Origin: Dimargaris cristalligena
Lineage: Eukaryota > Kickxellomycota > Dimargaritomycetes > Dimargaritales > Dimargaritaceae
Assembly (NCBI GenBank): GCA_027576995.1
Contig: JANBQC010000062.1
Coordinates: 9,845-71,852, forward strand
Direction: 5' to 3'
Length of the DNA stretch: 62,008 bases
The translations under genes and the position numbers were made by a program. Shown one piece after another: positions 13,591-28,700 of this stretch; the stretch's first letter is position 1; each line of letters starts with the position of its first letter. A model generated the notes under the pieces. The model did not search any database, was not told the origin of the DNA, and worked only from the letters and a program-made list of their open reading frames with translations.

Positions 13591-13735
13591 CATATGGGTG
13601 AACTTCAACCCAACTGTATAAGATTTTACACAATATATGTATGGGATAATATGTGGGAGAATAATTTTTGACCAGTAATATTTACCTTGTCAAATGGATT
13701 ATTCGTTATACAGCCTGGATGAACTTCTGCCATAT
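13591..13735 (+). repeat. relic copy of the 55.98-56.13 kb island segment
   Basis: About 145 bp aligns along its length to 55981-56127 at roughly three quarters identity. Shared blocks include ATATGGGTGAA, CGTTATACAGC, TGGATGAACTTCT and CCATAT. In the island this segment leads into an ORF starting MNFSHMKK; here the matching frame starts MNFCHINR and stops after 24 codons at TAA. Homology ends abruptly after the start region. Confidence 0.75.
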
Positions 13736-16700
13736 TAACCGAGTATACATCCCAGAACAGGGTATTGGGAGGTCCATTGAATTTGTAGATTAAGGTAGGT
13801 TTAAAGTCAGCGGATTTCCACCTTTGAAATCACATTTATAGAAACTACCCACGATTACGTGGGAAGTATTAGGCTAGCTATTTCAAATTGCCTTCTTTCT
13901 CAAGAAATAACTTATCACATTATCGGGTACGTCATGCCATTAAATATGCGCTGGGATGGGGTGGTGGCCGAGAATAGATAATGGGTGCAAAGTACATCCA
14001 AAATGACAGGTATCACTGATACCAACACCTTACGTCTGAGAACGTCAGGGAATGTGGTAACAAAGGTCTACCTAGGGACTTGCGTATATGTCTTAACGGC
14101 ATAGAGGTATCACCATTTCCAGGGTTTCTAGTAAACCAAATGAAGAAACTTATCTTTTCGCCAGTGTCTCATCCATGTCGCTTGACTATCCCAGTGACGA
14201 ATTTTTGGTAAACAATCCTCTATTTGGGCCGGTATCCCAGAACCCACCAACTCGATTGTCCACCATCAGAGGGGGTATTTTTTTCTCTTTCTTCTATTGT
14301 CTCGGAAGCAACTAAATATTCGCAATAAAAAATACCGAGTGTGCCCTGTGTACCCTCCAGTGGTTTGTTTGGTAGCCCTGCCGTCCACAGGCCTACCGCC
14401 TGATCTAAATGTTTTGGTGTCAGCAACGGACGATATCAACTGCATCAATAGCAACAATAATAATAAGAATAATATAAGCGGATATACCGCTTACGATTAG
14501 AAGACATTGTCAACTCCACTATTTTGTATGTGCACTCAATATGCCGAAAAATTGACGGCGGAGTAGAATCGATTCGAATCCAAGCACCCTTCGTCCAACA
14601 CGTGCAGCGGATACAGTGCTCTAACCACCCGGCAAATATATGGGTTGTACCATAGACAATGCCGGACCGCTTGCGGAAAGGACTCCATCCGGGTGCGAGT
14701 GGGAATATTTCGTGGGGCTGCAAAAAGACTAGTGCTAGGGCGACCAGGATTATCCTAGCAATTACCTGGTCAGCGTCACACTCGCGGTACTAACGGTGGA
14801 TAGGATTGCCCAAGTTTCTTTTTGTTTGACAGTTGAAGGGGTCGAGTATGGGTGCCACTCCATGGGTTGAGGGAATGAAGGGGTAATACAGGGACCTCAG
14901 TGTGCCAAAGATGTTAATGTACCTAAACTCCTTCTAACTATTCACCTCCCATTTCTACCCCCTCGCCCACTCTTCTCCCAGGGCCTGGTCGGAAAAGTGG
15001 CTCTTTGACACGGCTAGTCATTGGGCATGCTTTTCTCCCATTGCTTGGACTGGGCGTGGACAATGTGATTGCAAGGGTTAAAGGTGTTCTCAATTCGTGG
15101 GATCGTGTAATGATCTGAATAGAATGGGTCAGTTCGGTATTCCCTATTACATTGGCCCGTTAGGTCAGTGGATAGAGAACCCAGGCAAAATACCCACTAT
15201 TAGGAAACTGGCATTCCTGTGAATAAAGACCAGGTGAAAACGGTCAGGTGGCCCTGAAATGTCATCGCTCGAATGGGTAGCCCAAACATACCCCCCACCT
15301 CTCCCTCAATTGGTATTTTTATCCAATACCCTTTCAACGGAAATGGTGGTTGCATTGAAGGTCATGTGAACCGACCACCTTATTTATCTCGCTGTCCCAA
15401 AGCAGCAAACGCAAGCTCTTCCGGACCGGGTTTGCGCTGGCCTAAACCAATTCCGTAGAGAGATGTAATAATGAAGAGGCCTGTCCACGACTCTTGTCCA
15501 CCTTGTTGCATCGAATTCTCATCTCCCGGAATATTCAAATTTACACAATGAAATGTCGGGCAATTCAAGGTGGCACGGTGCTCTTTTTAATCATTTTCAT
15601 AACTCTAATATGCTGACTACCATTTGGGACCTTCCATACCTGGCTAGGGGACACATTTGGGCGGTTGTTTAATGCTGACCCTATTCCCATAGGCCGAGTG
15701 GCTCAGTCCCTTTACTTTTATATTGTAGATATATTCATAAAAATTCCATCCCAAGTGCGGAACAACCTAACAATTATGAAACATATTATAAATATTAGTA
15801 TCATGTCGGACTGAGGAGATTGTAAAAGGTCCAGTAGCATCTCTTCTACGTTGCTTTTTTATAATGTAAAATCTGCAAACTGGGGTAAGGCGCATTGATA
15901 TACCATGAGAACCAGATACATATATTTTACCCATAGTTTGTAATTGGTCGAGTATGAACCTGCAGACAAAATAAAGCCATCTTCGCTATGGTGAAGGGGG
16001 AGGGGGCATTTAGATTGAACCAATAAGCTTAAGGAGTAAGTAGGCGATTGACAATAAGATGTCGAAGCTGAACGATCGAAGGGACACATGGATAGGTATG
16101 GCCATCAATCTCACCCATATCGAAATACCGACGACTATCTGTTGGCCACTCATTCCCGACAAATCCTGACGGTGCTTACTTCGGCGGGAATTGCAGCTGG
16201 AAATGCTATGACTACGAATTTCCGATGGTAACCTTTAAGACCGTAGCCATTCTATAGATTTATTATTATTCATGAAAAATTAAAATATAATAAGGTTATC
16301 GAATGTTTCAAGTTCTCTTGGGTATTTTCTTTAACCACCTGATTTTCGGCCGACAACAATAATTTCCATTAACAAACTCGCCACTAACTTGGGCGGTGAA
16401 CTAATAACCTTGATCGAGTACGAGGTCTTAATAATACCCACTGCCCGGGGTGCCCATTATAGCATTTGCCTTTTTTTTTCAATAGGAAATACAACCTGGA
16501 GTACAATATTTTTGTTTAGTTCCATTTCCCATAAATTCACCCGAGATTTTGAAACAATTGGCCCATGAACCAAATTTTTCCTACGAGTAATCTATGGGAA
16601 TATACACCAAGCAACCACCAGGGGGGGGGGGTTGACCAGAGCGTTGGCAGTCACGCTAAATCCAATAAAAATGCTTTAAACTAGGTAGATAGCATAAACT

Positions 16701-19700
16701 CAACGGCATACCGAGTACAAACGAAATGAACGCTAGCCCAAACTCGGCCGTCTACCACCCCTGTCGAGAAATCTCGTTATCCGCAATCCTTGAACAACTC
16801 TTGTTTAGACTCCAAAAGAAAGTGAACCGACTGAATGCGACCGATACGCGATAAAGGCAGTGCCTGCGTAATGATAGCTATAAATGTGTTTCATTATTAG
16901 ACGGATTAGGAAATTGCGGTCTTCATTTGGTAATAGGGGAACGGGGAGGGGTGGAGGGGATGATAGCGACCTAGACGCCCTATGGTTTCTTATTCAATAA
17001 TAGGAGGTCTAGTCCCAAACGCAATTGATTTTATGGAGCCTCCTAATCGGGATGGCGAGGTCCATCCGTATTTGTCGAGATACCGGAGGTCAAATGCCCA
17101 TTGAAACCCCGTTAGCGGGGGGCTTCGGAGGATAGGTAAGCAGCTATCCATCGCGACCCCCCTGTCGGATGGGCATGGCCAATATCCACCCCACCCCCAC
17201 TTTGGTCAATATAAATGTTTCTATGGAAACTAGTATGAGGCAACCCCTAAAGCATTGTATTGGGCGATCGATGGCTGTAATACCGGAATAGGCCAAGGAC
17301 GCTAATCACATGTTCTTCATTGCTATATGCCTCCATTGTCTGGATTGGATTGGTGTGGACCTCCATTAATACTGCTTTCTCTTCAACCCGTCTTACCTTT
17401 CCTACTCTCCGTTCCTTCGACCAGTGTAACTCAAACGGACTTCTCAAACTAGGCATACCATGCATTGTACGATCGGGGGGGGTCAACCAGCTATAATACA
17501 ACTCACCTAGGGGTTAGCCATTCTAGCCCGTCCCGCCTCACTCGGTAACTTCCGCATATTAAGGAAATGTAAAGTCCCAACTGGCAATTTAGCTTTAATC
17601 AAAGAGAGGTTTCCAAGAACTGCCATTACCCACCTAAATAAGAAACCATATACTGGCCCATTCACTAACCATTCAAGATGGACAAACAAAATGTTTTTAA
17701 TTTTGCCAAAGTACTCAGTCCAACTCATTAGGAATTACCAAACGAAGGGGAATGAGTGAGGAAGTTAGGGAAAGGGGTATACATTAAGAGGAAATTAGCT
17801 AGGCTGCAAGGATTTCCAGGTGCGAAGTGTTAAGGTTACAAATTGACGCAAGATCAACCGAGAGATCTGTGGGTGAACAGGGGTAGACCAAATATTGTAG
17901 TAATTTTCCAGGCCTATGAGATGGTGGATAGAACGAGACAGGAATGGCAATAAACTAATGCGGGCTTGTCCATCGTTGGTCGATACTTAACTTCAGCTGA
18001 GGGGGATGCGGCATTAGCCGGTATCCCAGTTCGTGGATTTGGTGTGTTATCATTGAAGTAAAAGAACCCAATATTTATCGATATGCAGCCCTTGTGTATA
18101 AGTGCTAATAAAGCCCAACAGCTGACCTAAAATCACGAGTGGGATTTGAGTATAATTATTCTAGAGTCTTCCGAGACCTATCATGGGTTACTGGAAGTCG
18201 ATGTTATCTTGGCGTAGAGGCACTTTAGGCCAGCCATAGTCCGGTTTGGTTCTATGGGTAATATGCTTTGGCGGCTAATCCTTGTTGCGGTTAGTTTGGT
18301 AAACAAAAGGAATGCAATTTAAAATGAGCCATGGTGAACAATAATGCGCAGGTATATTCATTAATATTACATTAATAACAGTGAGCTCAGTCTAGGTATG
18401 ATTAAATGGTAAATAGCGTATACTTTGCCACTGTATGCTGCGTGTATCTCAATAGCTAAGACCTAATATCAATTTGTACAGAACTCATTAAATAACCGGG
18501 GTAATTAAAAATAAACAGGTCTGGGCTAGAAAATATACATATGAGCACAAAATTCCTGATTCCTGATTAATTTTTAATTTGTAAAGAGGGGAAATAAAGC
18601 TAACATGTCATACCGCGTCTACTTACAAGGTGGTAGGACCATTTGGACCCATACTAAGTGTGTTAAGCGGTTAGGTGGCTATAAATAACTGACGTTAGCA
18701 TTGAAAGCCAAAGGTCGGCTCAGTCAGACTTCACTAGTAATATAACCAGGTAACGGTGTACTCGAGAATATCAACTGTAGACAAGCTAAGGCGGCGGTTA
18801 ACATGACCTTCATTATTCACGAAATTGACACCGTGAAGGGGGCAAGTTGCTTGCTTTTACGCGGCGGACATTTGCACAATTGCAGTGCTTCATTTTCTTT
18901 TCTCCGCCATTTCTCACTCAACCAATACGAACTACCCACTGTATGAACTGCCGCAACCTATTATTGGCAGTCAAACGGACTTCCACGAAAGCGCCAGGGA
19001 ATAATCTAGTACTCGCCTTATTTTCCTCCCGCCAGATACTCACTGGAGTATGGCATTGGCCTCTCTCTTTATTTCTCTCTCCCTCTCTCAAATTTGCCGA
19101 AGACTTACCATAAGTGACAAGGGACTGCAGCATGGTTAAAATCACGCCAGATTCTCTTTATTTTTTTAATCCTTTCTATGGATTTAATTTAACCATTTTT
19201 ATGCGGAGGTAGTTGTGGGGGTGGGATCGCCCCCCAGAGTGTAAGATGGGAGCCACGAATGGAAACACCCAAAACTCAGCTATTTGAGGTGGGGCCAGTT
19301 GACTAGTGTCGCTTTTCCGGTGCTTGGATCGAGCGAAACCAATGGACTCGTGGACTCGTTAGTATGGGGGCGTGGTAATGAAATGGGCCAAGTATGGTTC
19401 AGTGTGAGTACAAGCACCCGTGGGGGTAAAGGAATGTACGGCGGTTTGTTGACCCTTCATTCTCCGGCTTTCAGCGTGAATTACAGCTCCGCCGAGCGGG
19501 GATTGGTAGCGGACTTTGGTCAAAAATTCCGCCAGGCCATCGGCGGTAGACCTTCCGCAAAATAGAGGGGTTTAAACAATTGCGGATAACTACTCCGCCA
19601 AAGAACTCCCTCCTTTGGTGGATAGTTCGGTGCGGTTTGACATTAGTCAACCCAGGAAGACCGGGTATCTGTTCGTAATACCATTAATAAGCTGGTGCTT

Positions 19701-22700
19701 TACCGAACTATTTTTTAAAGGATCGAGAGTCAGCAATACATTGGCGTGGACACCTACTTGGCTATGACCCAGTGTTCTCGGGGGTACTAGCACTTTCCGG
19801 GACCATACTTTTCCACCTAATCTAAACAGCTCATAATAGAAGACCAGGGTATTGTCTGTTATTCTGCTTTTGAGACCATATATGGCATTGGTATTTGATA
19901 TTGATATGCGGACCCAGGTGGGAGTATCTCCCAAACGAGGCGCGGCGGGGTTGGGTGGATAAGTTCTGATGTCATGTTTTGGGGGTGACTTGCCGGGTAT
20001 CAAACCCTGTCACTCATTTGCTGATGGACATTGGGCTGTACTTGTGGTTGATGAACATACGGGTTGTTTTGACAGCTAGTTATTTCCATATTCTGAACTC
20101 TTGTTGCCGTAATCCATACATTGTTCCCGAGGAATGCCCCCATGTTGGTGGAGAGGGCGGGGTCGGTAAACGTAAAGGACCAACAACAATCGGTATATAC
20201 TGCTGGCCGAGTATTCATCCGTCGCCCTACTCCCCCCTGGTTAATATTGTAGGCCTAATAATTGGCCAAAACAATTGCACATTTGACTGGCATTTCTGGG
20301 CTAATGAAGTGAGTATATTACACCGCCCACTTTGGTCTAGGTGGTGGGAAATAACAATCGGGTTTTTTGAGTATGGGGTAGTGTGGAATAGAAACAAGTA
20401 AAAAACTACGAGTGAATAGGCGAACCAGGCTTGGTAACACCTATTTCATACATATCCCTGGCACCTGGCCTATCAGGCGGGCAAAGGTGGAACCAAATAG
20501 CAGCGGCAATCGGTTACCCAGGAAGCAGGGTGTTACTATCCGTTTAAACAATACTCACCGCCAACTTGTCTAAGAATGGGTGTGATGGGGTGTGGGGATG
20601 CCATTATTGTACTCAGATGTGCAACTGTGCTACACTCCAACGTAAGTATGTATACTGGTTACATCACACCGCTGTTTGCTAGTGTCCCATACGTGGTTCA
20701 CTAGGATGAGTTGGCCCATGGAACACCGGCGGCTGACTGAGGCTCGGTGTTCTGGATACCCCGATTACAGCTGTTGTAGTTCTACACCATAAGCACGGTT
20801 AAAATAGACCAATAGTTGGTTTTAGTTAAAAATAAACTACTAGGTATTATTAAGGAAGGCGGAGAATCCGTCGACCGTAGTAAGTCGTTGGGTAGCTCGA
20901 TAATCGCACCATAACACTCCCGAAAAATCGTAGATGTAATGGTAGGTCTGTAGGTAAGTCGATAATGATAGAAATCCAATCTAGTTAGGGTGCGCAACCC
21001 GCCGACCCAGCCTACAAATGGTAGGATCTTTACAAATGGGAGCAGCTGATTCTTTAAGGTGCAATGGCGGGATCCTAGCCCAGGCCATTGCGCTTGACTC
21101 CAATCTACCATTATACACTACAATCCCGTTCGCTAATTATCCAATCAATGATCATATGCTCAGCAAGTATTTACCGAGCTCAATATCCCGTTCAACGATC
21201 AACCTATCCCTAAACCGTGGTCACAATGTCCATCATTTTCTTTCCCTCCCCCCTCACCTCTTTCCTTTTGTGTCAGCCTAGATGTACTGGTTCGATGGGG
21301 AGAGGGGAGTGGCTCCGCCTGATGATCGACTCTTGGTTGTAGTAGTGCATATGTACCTTAAGAAACGCTTAAAGCGTGGACTGGCCCACTTTAAAGGAAA
21401 AGGATGTGTGCGAATAGAGGCGTTGCCAATCCTAACGCGCCCTGAAAGCTGCCCATCAATAATCCTCCACCGAATACTTCAGTGCCACTAAAACTCGGTA
21501 TATCTTTGATTTACAAGTCAACAATAAAGTGGGGTGGGAGAGTTCAGGCCCAAATGTTCGTGAGCGCCCCAGCGAAATTAAACATCGCCATAGGTCACAC
21601 TGTACCAAAGCACTGTGTAGATGGATCAATCGCCACCAGATCACATCCTAGCGGGCTTTGTTTGAAGGGGGGAGGGGGGTAATCGCACCATATAGTTTAG
21701 GGCCGAGTAAGTATTTCTAACTAGCGCATCCTTTTCGGCTATTTTAAAACATACATTGCGACATGAGCGACACGATCAGGGTGGCCGTAAATATACGATG
21801 GACATGCGCCCCGGCCACATTCGAGTATTAATCCCGCCAGGGCCGATCTAGTTGTTCAGGTAGTATCCGCCCCCCTCCCCAAAAGTGGTGCGGGGAAAGA
21901 CGAGACATATCACTGCTAACTCATCCTCCCCCCCGGTCTTTGCATGTCAGCACCCCACTTTATTTTGCGGCCCACAGTGGGTCGACCAGGGGAGTTAGGT
22001 CAGCTGACGACTCCAGTTAGCCAGAATACCTTTACTCCATCTTCCTTATATCCCAATTAGCCCAACCGCGATGGGCGAAAAGCTATAAGTGGTTGCACTA
22101 GACCAAAGAGGTGTGGAATAGCCTCAAGGGGAACATTATTAACCCGACCCAATTACCGTGGCTAGACAAACTAGATTGACTAAAATAGGCATTGCTCTGA
22201 GCCGCGAATTACCCATAACACCATGGCGTACGCAAAAAAAAAAGATACGGGAAGATTCCTTAGTGGAGAGGGGAAGCGGAAAATTGAAGCCGAGGCTGAG
22301 TGCCATTTGTTCCAACACGGTCAGGAGTCTTTCCGACCAGACCCTCCAACCAATGCCTGCAGAATCCAACAAATGTGGGAGGCGGAGGGAAGAAGTCGGG
22401 GATATTTCCCAGAAGTTGGGCTTCTATTTTTATTATATTTAGCAACGGCGAACAGTTCCCCGCTCCGAAGTGGTGAGTACTTCCTTCGCAGCCGCTCCGA
22501 CGGGCGGCCAACCCCAACCTGCAACCCCGCAGTGTTCTCATTCCATCAGCAGGTTTTCTGGGGAAGGTCGGAACTCTTCACATACTCCTTCAATTTGGCA
22601 CCAGTGGTCGTCATTTGGGCCACATAGGGTCGGATATAGAGGGCCCGCCGTACTTCTTTCCATCTATCCACTAAAAAACGTATTCGTCTCCACTGCCAAC

Positions 22701-25700
22701 CATGCTGGGCCAATGGGCCGAGTCACCACCCCATTACCTCAGTCTACTAGAGTATAAGAACGATTGGCCTAATATATTTCCGGTTTTGGCCTCAATTGGG
22801 AACCAGCGACTCTTCTTATTCACTACATTGGCTTCCCATGGCCTCTGGCTTTCCCATTTGACGTCTTGGACAATTCGGCTGGCATGCTTATTAGGTTTAG
22901 ACGTGTCTTCCTTATACCCTTCCCCACAGCACATTTACCCGCAGTTTCTTTTTGAGAATAAACACCAAGAAGGAACGGATATTCCAACAAAGTGTTTGAT
23001 CACTGTCCATGTGAGCCTAGGTTGTTCAAAAAATAGGCAGTGTTACTAGTTTGGGTACGATTAAGCCTCCATAATTAATCATGCTAGGACACGTTCCAAA
23101 CCGTGGTCTAGGTGGCTTAACACTACTAACCTCTTCCCCAAGGTCTCTACTTTAATACCGCGTGCTTTGGGAAGGCATATGGAACGAATGCCAAAGTTGC
23201 TGAAAGCCGTTTACCAATCACGAACCAATAGCATTTTGAAGACCGCCCTTCTCGTTTTAATCACGCGAAACGAAGACTGAACCCCGCCAAAGAAGAGGCA
23301 TGTGGCGTGAATAACCGAAAATAGCGGCTTGATCTTGTCAGTGAGACGAAAGAAAGTTAACGACCTCATACACCATACAGGCAGCTCCGACACACTACCT
23401 GCATAGTCGTTTACTGTTCTGCGTTTCCCTTCCATTGACTCATCACCCGCAGCTAGGTATGATAGCTATACGAACGGGTGTGTGGCCCTTGCATTTACCA
23501 CTACAAGTAATAATATTGGAGCTACAAAACCTCTCTCTCAGAAACAAGAGCGTCTTTAAGGAACACATGCCATATGAGAGCATTTTCTTAGCACCATGCT
23601 ATTTGAGTGCACTAGAGTGGGTGGTTTTTCCTTCGCCTATTAATATTAGCGGTTCTCGCTGAGTTTGTATGTCAAATTTCCAGTTGACATTGGCCGAGGC
23701 ACTCCCAGTCCGGATAAACCGACCACTGTCAGATTTAAAGCAAGGATCGGCCAGCAAATAAACCGCCGAGAGTATATATACATATATATAAAAAAAGACA
23801 GAAATCCCTATCATGCCAATGACCAACCTCCTTCCCTCCAATTGACAACTAGGGCCCTGGCTCCTCCAGCCATCACCCCTCATCTACACTCACTCGCACT
23901 GGTCAGCGTTGCTCATCCGCCTTCTAACCAACTGACCACCCCCGTCACCCCGCACCAATGTCTGTGGATAAATGAAGGCACGAGTCGTGTACAATTATAC
24001 CGCTCCAATAGGAGTTAGTAGGGAATGACCAGGGCAGGAGTGTTGGCTGTGGTGTAAATCACGTCCATCCCTCTCATTAGTAGAGGTGTCGGCTGTGGGT
24101 TTAGCTGATTAGAAAAGAGTGTATAGTGTTAAAATATGAGAGTCCCGCGACACCAAGATGACACTTGCCCATGGTTAATGGACCAACCTGGATATAAGGA
24201 GCAATTTCACGAATAATATAGGTCAGGATTAGGTGGATTAGTGTATGAGGGGGACTGAGACAAGGGAGATGGCCATTATGAATAATGAGAAATGCCTATG
24301 GGCGGTTGTACGCGGATGACATAAGCACCTTGAGTAGCATGGTGCCAGGGCTTTGGAAAAGACGTTGGTTTGAGGCGAAAAATGATAATTACACAATGGT
24401 ATCGGTGGGAAGTACAATAAAGAAAATGAAAATGGCCTGAGTAAAGCACGAGGGGCGACTAAGATATAATCGGAAATGCGGAGGAGTGGGTGATGGGAGA
24501 GATGGGAGGATTGTAGGGGGAGGTGCGAAGAGGACTCTAATAGGTGGGGAGTGGTTATTACTACTCCTACTACTCTTCCTCCGCCGACGGAGCAATCCTT
24601 GATATTATTATATACATTTCCCGTGAGGTTAAACCCGACCAACGAATTAGGTTGCCCATGACTAATTGGGACAATTGGTCGGGTAAATTGTTTGGGAGAG
24701 GAAGAGATGCGAATTCCTTAATGCTTGATACTAAATAGATGTGGGGAATACCTATAAATAATAAAAATAAACAAGTGTTCATTCCGCCGCACCACAAATA
24801 TGCAGAATGGTACCAGGAACGTACAGTGATCAGGTCCAACGTGTGGAGAAAGCATTGGCCCATTTAGCGGGGAAGACAGTACCTAATGGGGCTCAATGTG
24901 GGAGGTGCATGGGGTCTACCTCCGGATAATAATGCGGAGCAACGAACAAGTCTAAATTGAGTTTAATCGATACTAGCTAGTTCGCATTTTTTTTAAAAAG
25001 TGGTTCACTGAGGGTTTCCTTTTCAATCCCACTTATGGCAGCCATACTTCTCCATTATCTTCACACAACTGCAGTTGGGACTGCATTCTCACTCTAACGT
25101 GGCGACAGCCCTTTATATAATACAAGCCATTTAGGTTTAATGGCACCGGTGTATGATACACCGCGTTCATTACACCCCCCCCCTCCCTTACCTGACCATA
25201 TTTGCTATGGCCATGGTGCGACTGTTTCATTAATATATTGCGACACCATTTATTAAGTGAGTGAGGTAGGCGAGAGGGTACAGCAATGAACGTGGGAGGT
25301 TGGATAAAATTGGTACACCATTCTAGGTTAAAAGGAATTACTCGCCAATCCAGTGGCTTAGCCCATTGATTGCTTCCGATTTTGTACAAGGTTGAACGAT
25401 TAAGGATAAGCGTACGTTCGTTGCCTAATCCGCTCTATAATAACCTAGGAATTCCTATTAGTATACGACCGTGTTCGTGGCCCATCTTTAGACTACCTGG
25501 CCAATACTAATGACGTTTGGAAGCACTCGTTCATCCTCCTTGCTTTCTTATTATTGCCGAGCCAATCCCCCTGACTCACGCTCCGCTTCGCTTGAACCAC
25601 TCGCGCTCGCTGGTTGTACCTATCCATGCGATCAACCAGTAAGCATGGAAGCAAGGGACGTACATTGACGCCGTGTGGTTGGGAGGCGGGAAACTCCAGG

Positions 25701-28700
25701 TCGCTCATCCCTGACCCCTTGACCGCCTAAACCTTCTATTAGATTGGTGGACGTTGAGAGATACCGACAGCATCTTGAGCCATTTGTTAAATCTATATAT
25801 GTCGATTGGTTCTATAGGAAATTCCTTTAAACCGCCCCTCTCTCCCATATTACCCTATTGATTTATCCGACCATCTTTTTTCCTTCAGTCTTCTTTGTCT
25901 ATTCTACTTCACTCCAATCCGAACGTTCTCTCCCATCTCACTCTGGAATAGTCCGGTTATATTCATTCGACCGTTTCATCCGCGTCCCATCTCTAGTGTT
26001 ATCCGAATGGGTCATATGGAGAGAAGCGGCCAAAACAGCAATGATCGTTGGTGAAATTGTATTTTATTGGATGAATGGGATGATCCACACCACACTATAC
26101 TTTTCTTTTTTTTGTGCACCGCCGCGTATGGAAGATGGACACGCAACTTTTTGAAGTGCGCCTGCCCCATTTTGAGACTTTCCTTCTCAGTCTACCAAAC
26201 TTTAATTTCATGGTGATTCAGTGGTATTGTAATATTCTAATTCCACTGTGGGGGGGAGGGGAGGGTGGAGCTCGCCAAGGATTGCTCGTAGAGACACGAT
26301 GTACGAGGGGTGGATGGGCCAAATTCTGGCCACAGTCCAGCTTTCAGTTTCACTAATTAGACCATATTAATCCCCAATGTGCTCACCATTTCGCCTCTAT
26401 GTTGGTTCCCTTAGACTGAAAGTGGGAGTTTAACTTGATTTCGAAATAGATGAAAAGCCTAGAGGTCTTGACAGCGATAGTGTAACCCCAATTACAGTCA
26501 CCGTCCAACTTGGGTCGTTAGCCTATTAGTTTAGGGAATGAAACATACCAGTTGCTGTTACTGAGGGACTTACACCTATACAGTTACCGTTTCAAATTCA
26601 GTCTAATACGGCCGAACCCCGCTCGTGGTCCATTTTCCCATGCGTATCTGAGAGCAATATGAGAATAGTAATTGACCTGGATTGTGGGCAGCTGGGGAGA
26701 CCCGCAGAACCAATTGCCCTACCCCCCCCTTCAACTAGACCCCCGGGTTAGGGAGGGGAGTTCCGATAATATGAAAAGGGGATATTCGCGCTCATCTTGC
26801 ATTTAAACTCTGCTGTTAAACGTTTTCCCGCCGAGGCAGTTCCATTTTAACGAATCGTAAGGGCCAAATCTGGATAATATGACCAACGACGACCAGATTG
26901 TACATTCTGGAAGCCATGGCTTTTTTCAAGGGGCTGGCGGATATCGTAACTGATCAGGGCCAGGCCAATCGCATTGCGTTGGCCTAAAGTCCATCCTTGG
27001 GCACTACAAACTAAGTTTGGGGACACTGCAGCCCTGTGTACATCGATGACTAGCGAGCATCCCTCCATTGACTGGTGGAATAGACGCGTCAATCCGGCCA
27101 TAGACCCTGACTTGCGAATGGAGGGCACTAACGAATGGGGGAGAAGGGGAGCCAAGCGTACAGAGCCACTGTCTGAGGCTTTCGCGGGGATTTTCGCACC
27201 CTCACTCTCTCGGTCTTTGTTTATTCCCCTCTTCCTCCGCATGTAGGGCCTCTTTCTCCATTTGTGTTTTTCTTCTATGCTTCCGTCAAGTATGAGTGGA
27301 TGCTATAGTTCGCGTTCCGCCTCTAACACTAAACATGGTCTCTATTTCACCTTCTCTTCCCCCCCCCCACCCCCTGTCCCTACCTCTACGCTTCCATATG
27401 TTGAGACACTCGATCGCAATGGTGGAAACACCAATACATTTGATCGATTTGGACCACGCAAGCTCTAATCATAGCAAACCATCGCTAAGAAATAGAGTGG
27501 CATAGCAATGGGGAAAACGAGGGTGGAGTGACCAAGACAAGGGGACAATCAATGGACTGACTGACCATCTCCCCCATCGTCCTCCATGACTAGCGCTTCC
27601 ATCTGGATTTACGGGGTATTCCATCACCGCTGCTCTAATTAGCACCGCCCTTGTTTATTGATAAGAGAGCGAAATGTAGGGTGAGAAATTTACACAGAGT
27701 GGGGGTCGATGAGCGGGCCTAAGGCGATTGCTTGCAGGTTACTATTTCCGGGTGTATCTATCCTTATAGAAAAGACGAGGCCTGACAATCGCGGAGCCTA
27801 ACCGATTCCGGGCAACCTTCACTTAAACCTCTCTAATGAACAACTGTACCACGTTATACAAAGGTATGCCTATCCTAGCCAGGGTCCTACGTACCAGATT
27901 GTATGAAATGAAGGATGCTACGTAAATAATGGGGGGGAAATAGGACCCCTGAAACACAGGCCTACATCACTAAGTGACTACTCGTACTCATGGTCTCGTA
28001 TGTCGTTTACGCAGTACATTCACTGACCCGTTGAAACTTTCTAGTTCCCTTACCCACAGGTTTTTAACCCTGGCCTGTTCCATATGAAAATTGGCGAATA
28101 CACCTTGGTATAGACCCCATGGTAGAAAACTCAGCAGGGCTAGCTGGGCGGTACGATTGCTGTGACTACTATTCTCAGTCCCCTCAGTAATGGCAGCGTG
28201 ACCACCTCCTACCCCGTGAAAGAGAGAGAAAATACAGTACAGGGATCCTTTTCTTTCCCGCGCAGCTAACTAGCCAGTCAATGTGAGGCACGGGGTTTGC
28301 TCAAGTGGTGTTGATAGGGGCCCGACGAGAGACGGATTCATCGGGCTGATTGGCGCGCTTATACACATGAGCCAATGTCGATGAACGGATACCTTACCGC
28401 TACTTATGAAGGTTCAACGAGTGGGTGGGGTGATGGGGAATGGAGACTAAATGATGAGGCGTATAGTATTCTGTGAGAATGAGGTCGTTGAAAAGGGTGC
28501 GACATGGGCGAATAATAAAAGTATGGATTAAAAGAGGGAGTTCAGCCCGACATTGTCATCGAATAGATATGAGCCGGGGAAGGCTGCCCTTAACGTTATT
28601 AGCGAGTGGAACCTGAGGAACGACGTAGTACTTAATGGCGAATATACAGCCAATGTTAGGCACAGGCTGGTTATAAGATGAAGCCGGGATGATCCTGTAC

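Noticed and set aside
14560..14600. GATTCGAATCC, a tRNA B-box-like sequence
   Set aside because: No A box or cloverleaf stems can be drawn around it. The same applies to GGGTTCGAAAACCC near 37031 and GGGTTCGATTGCTCACCC near 43435.
19979..20401. Longest frame in the gene desert (140 codons)
   Set aside because: No motif and both strands are open in the same area; consistent with chance.
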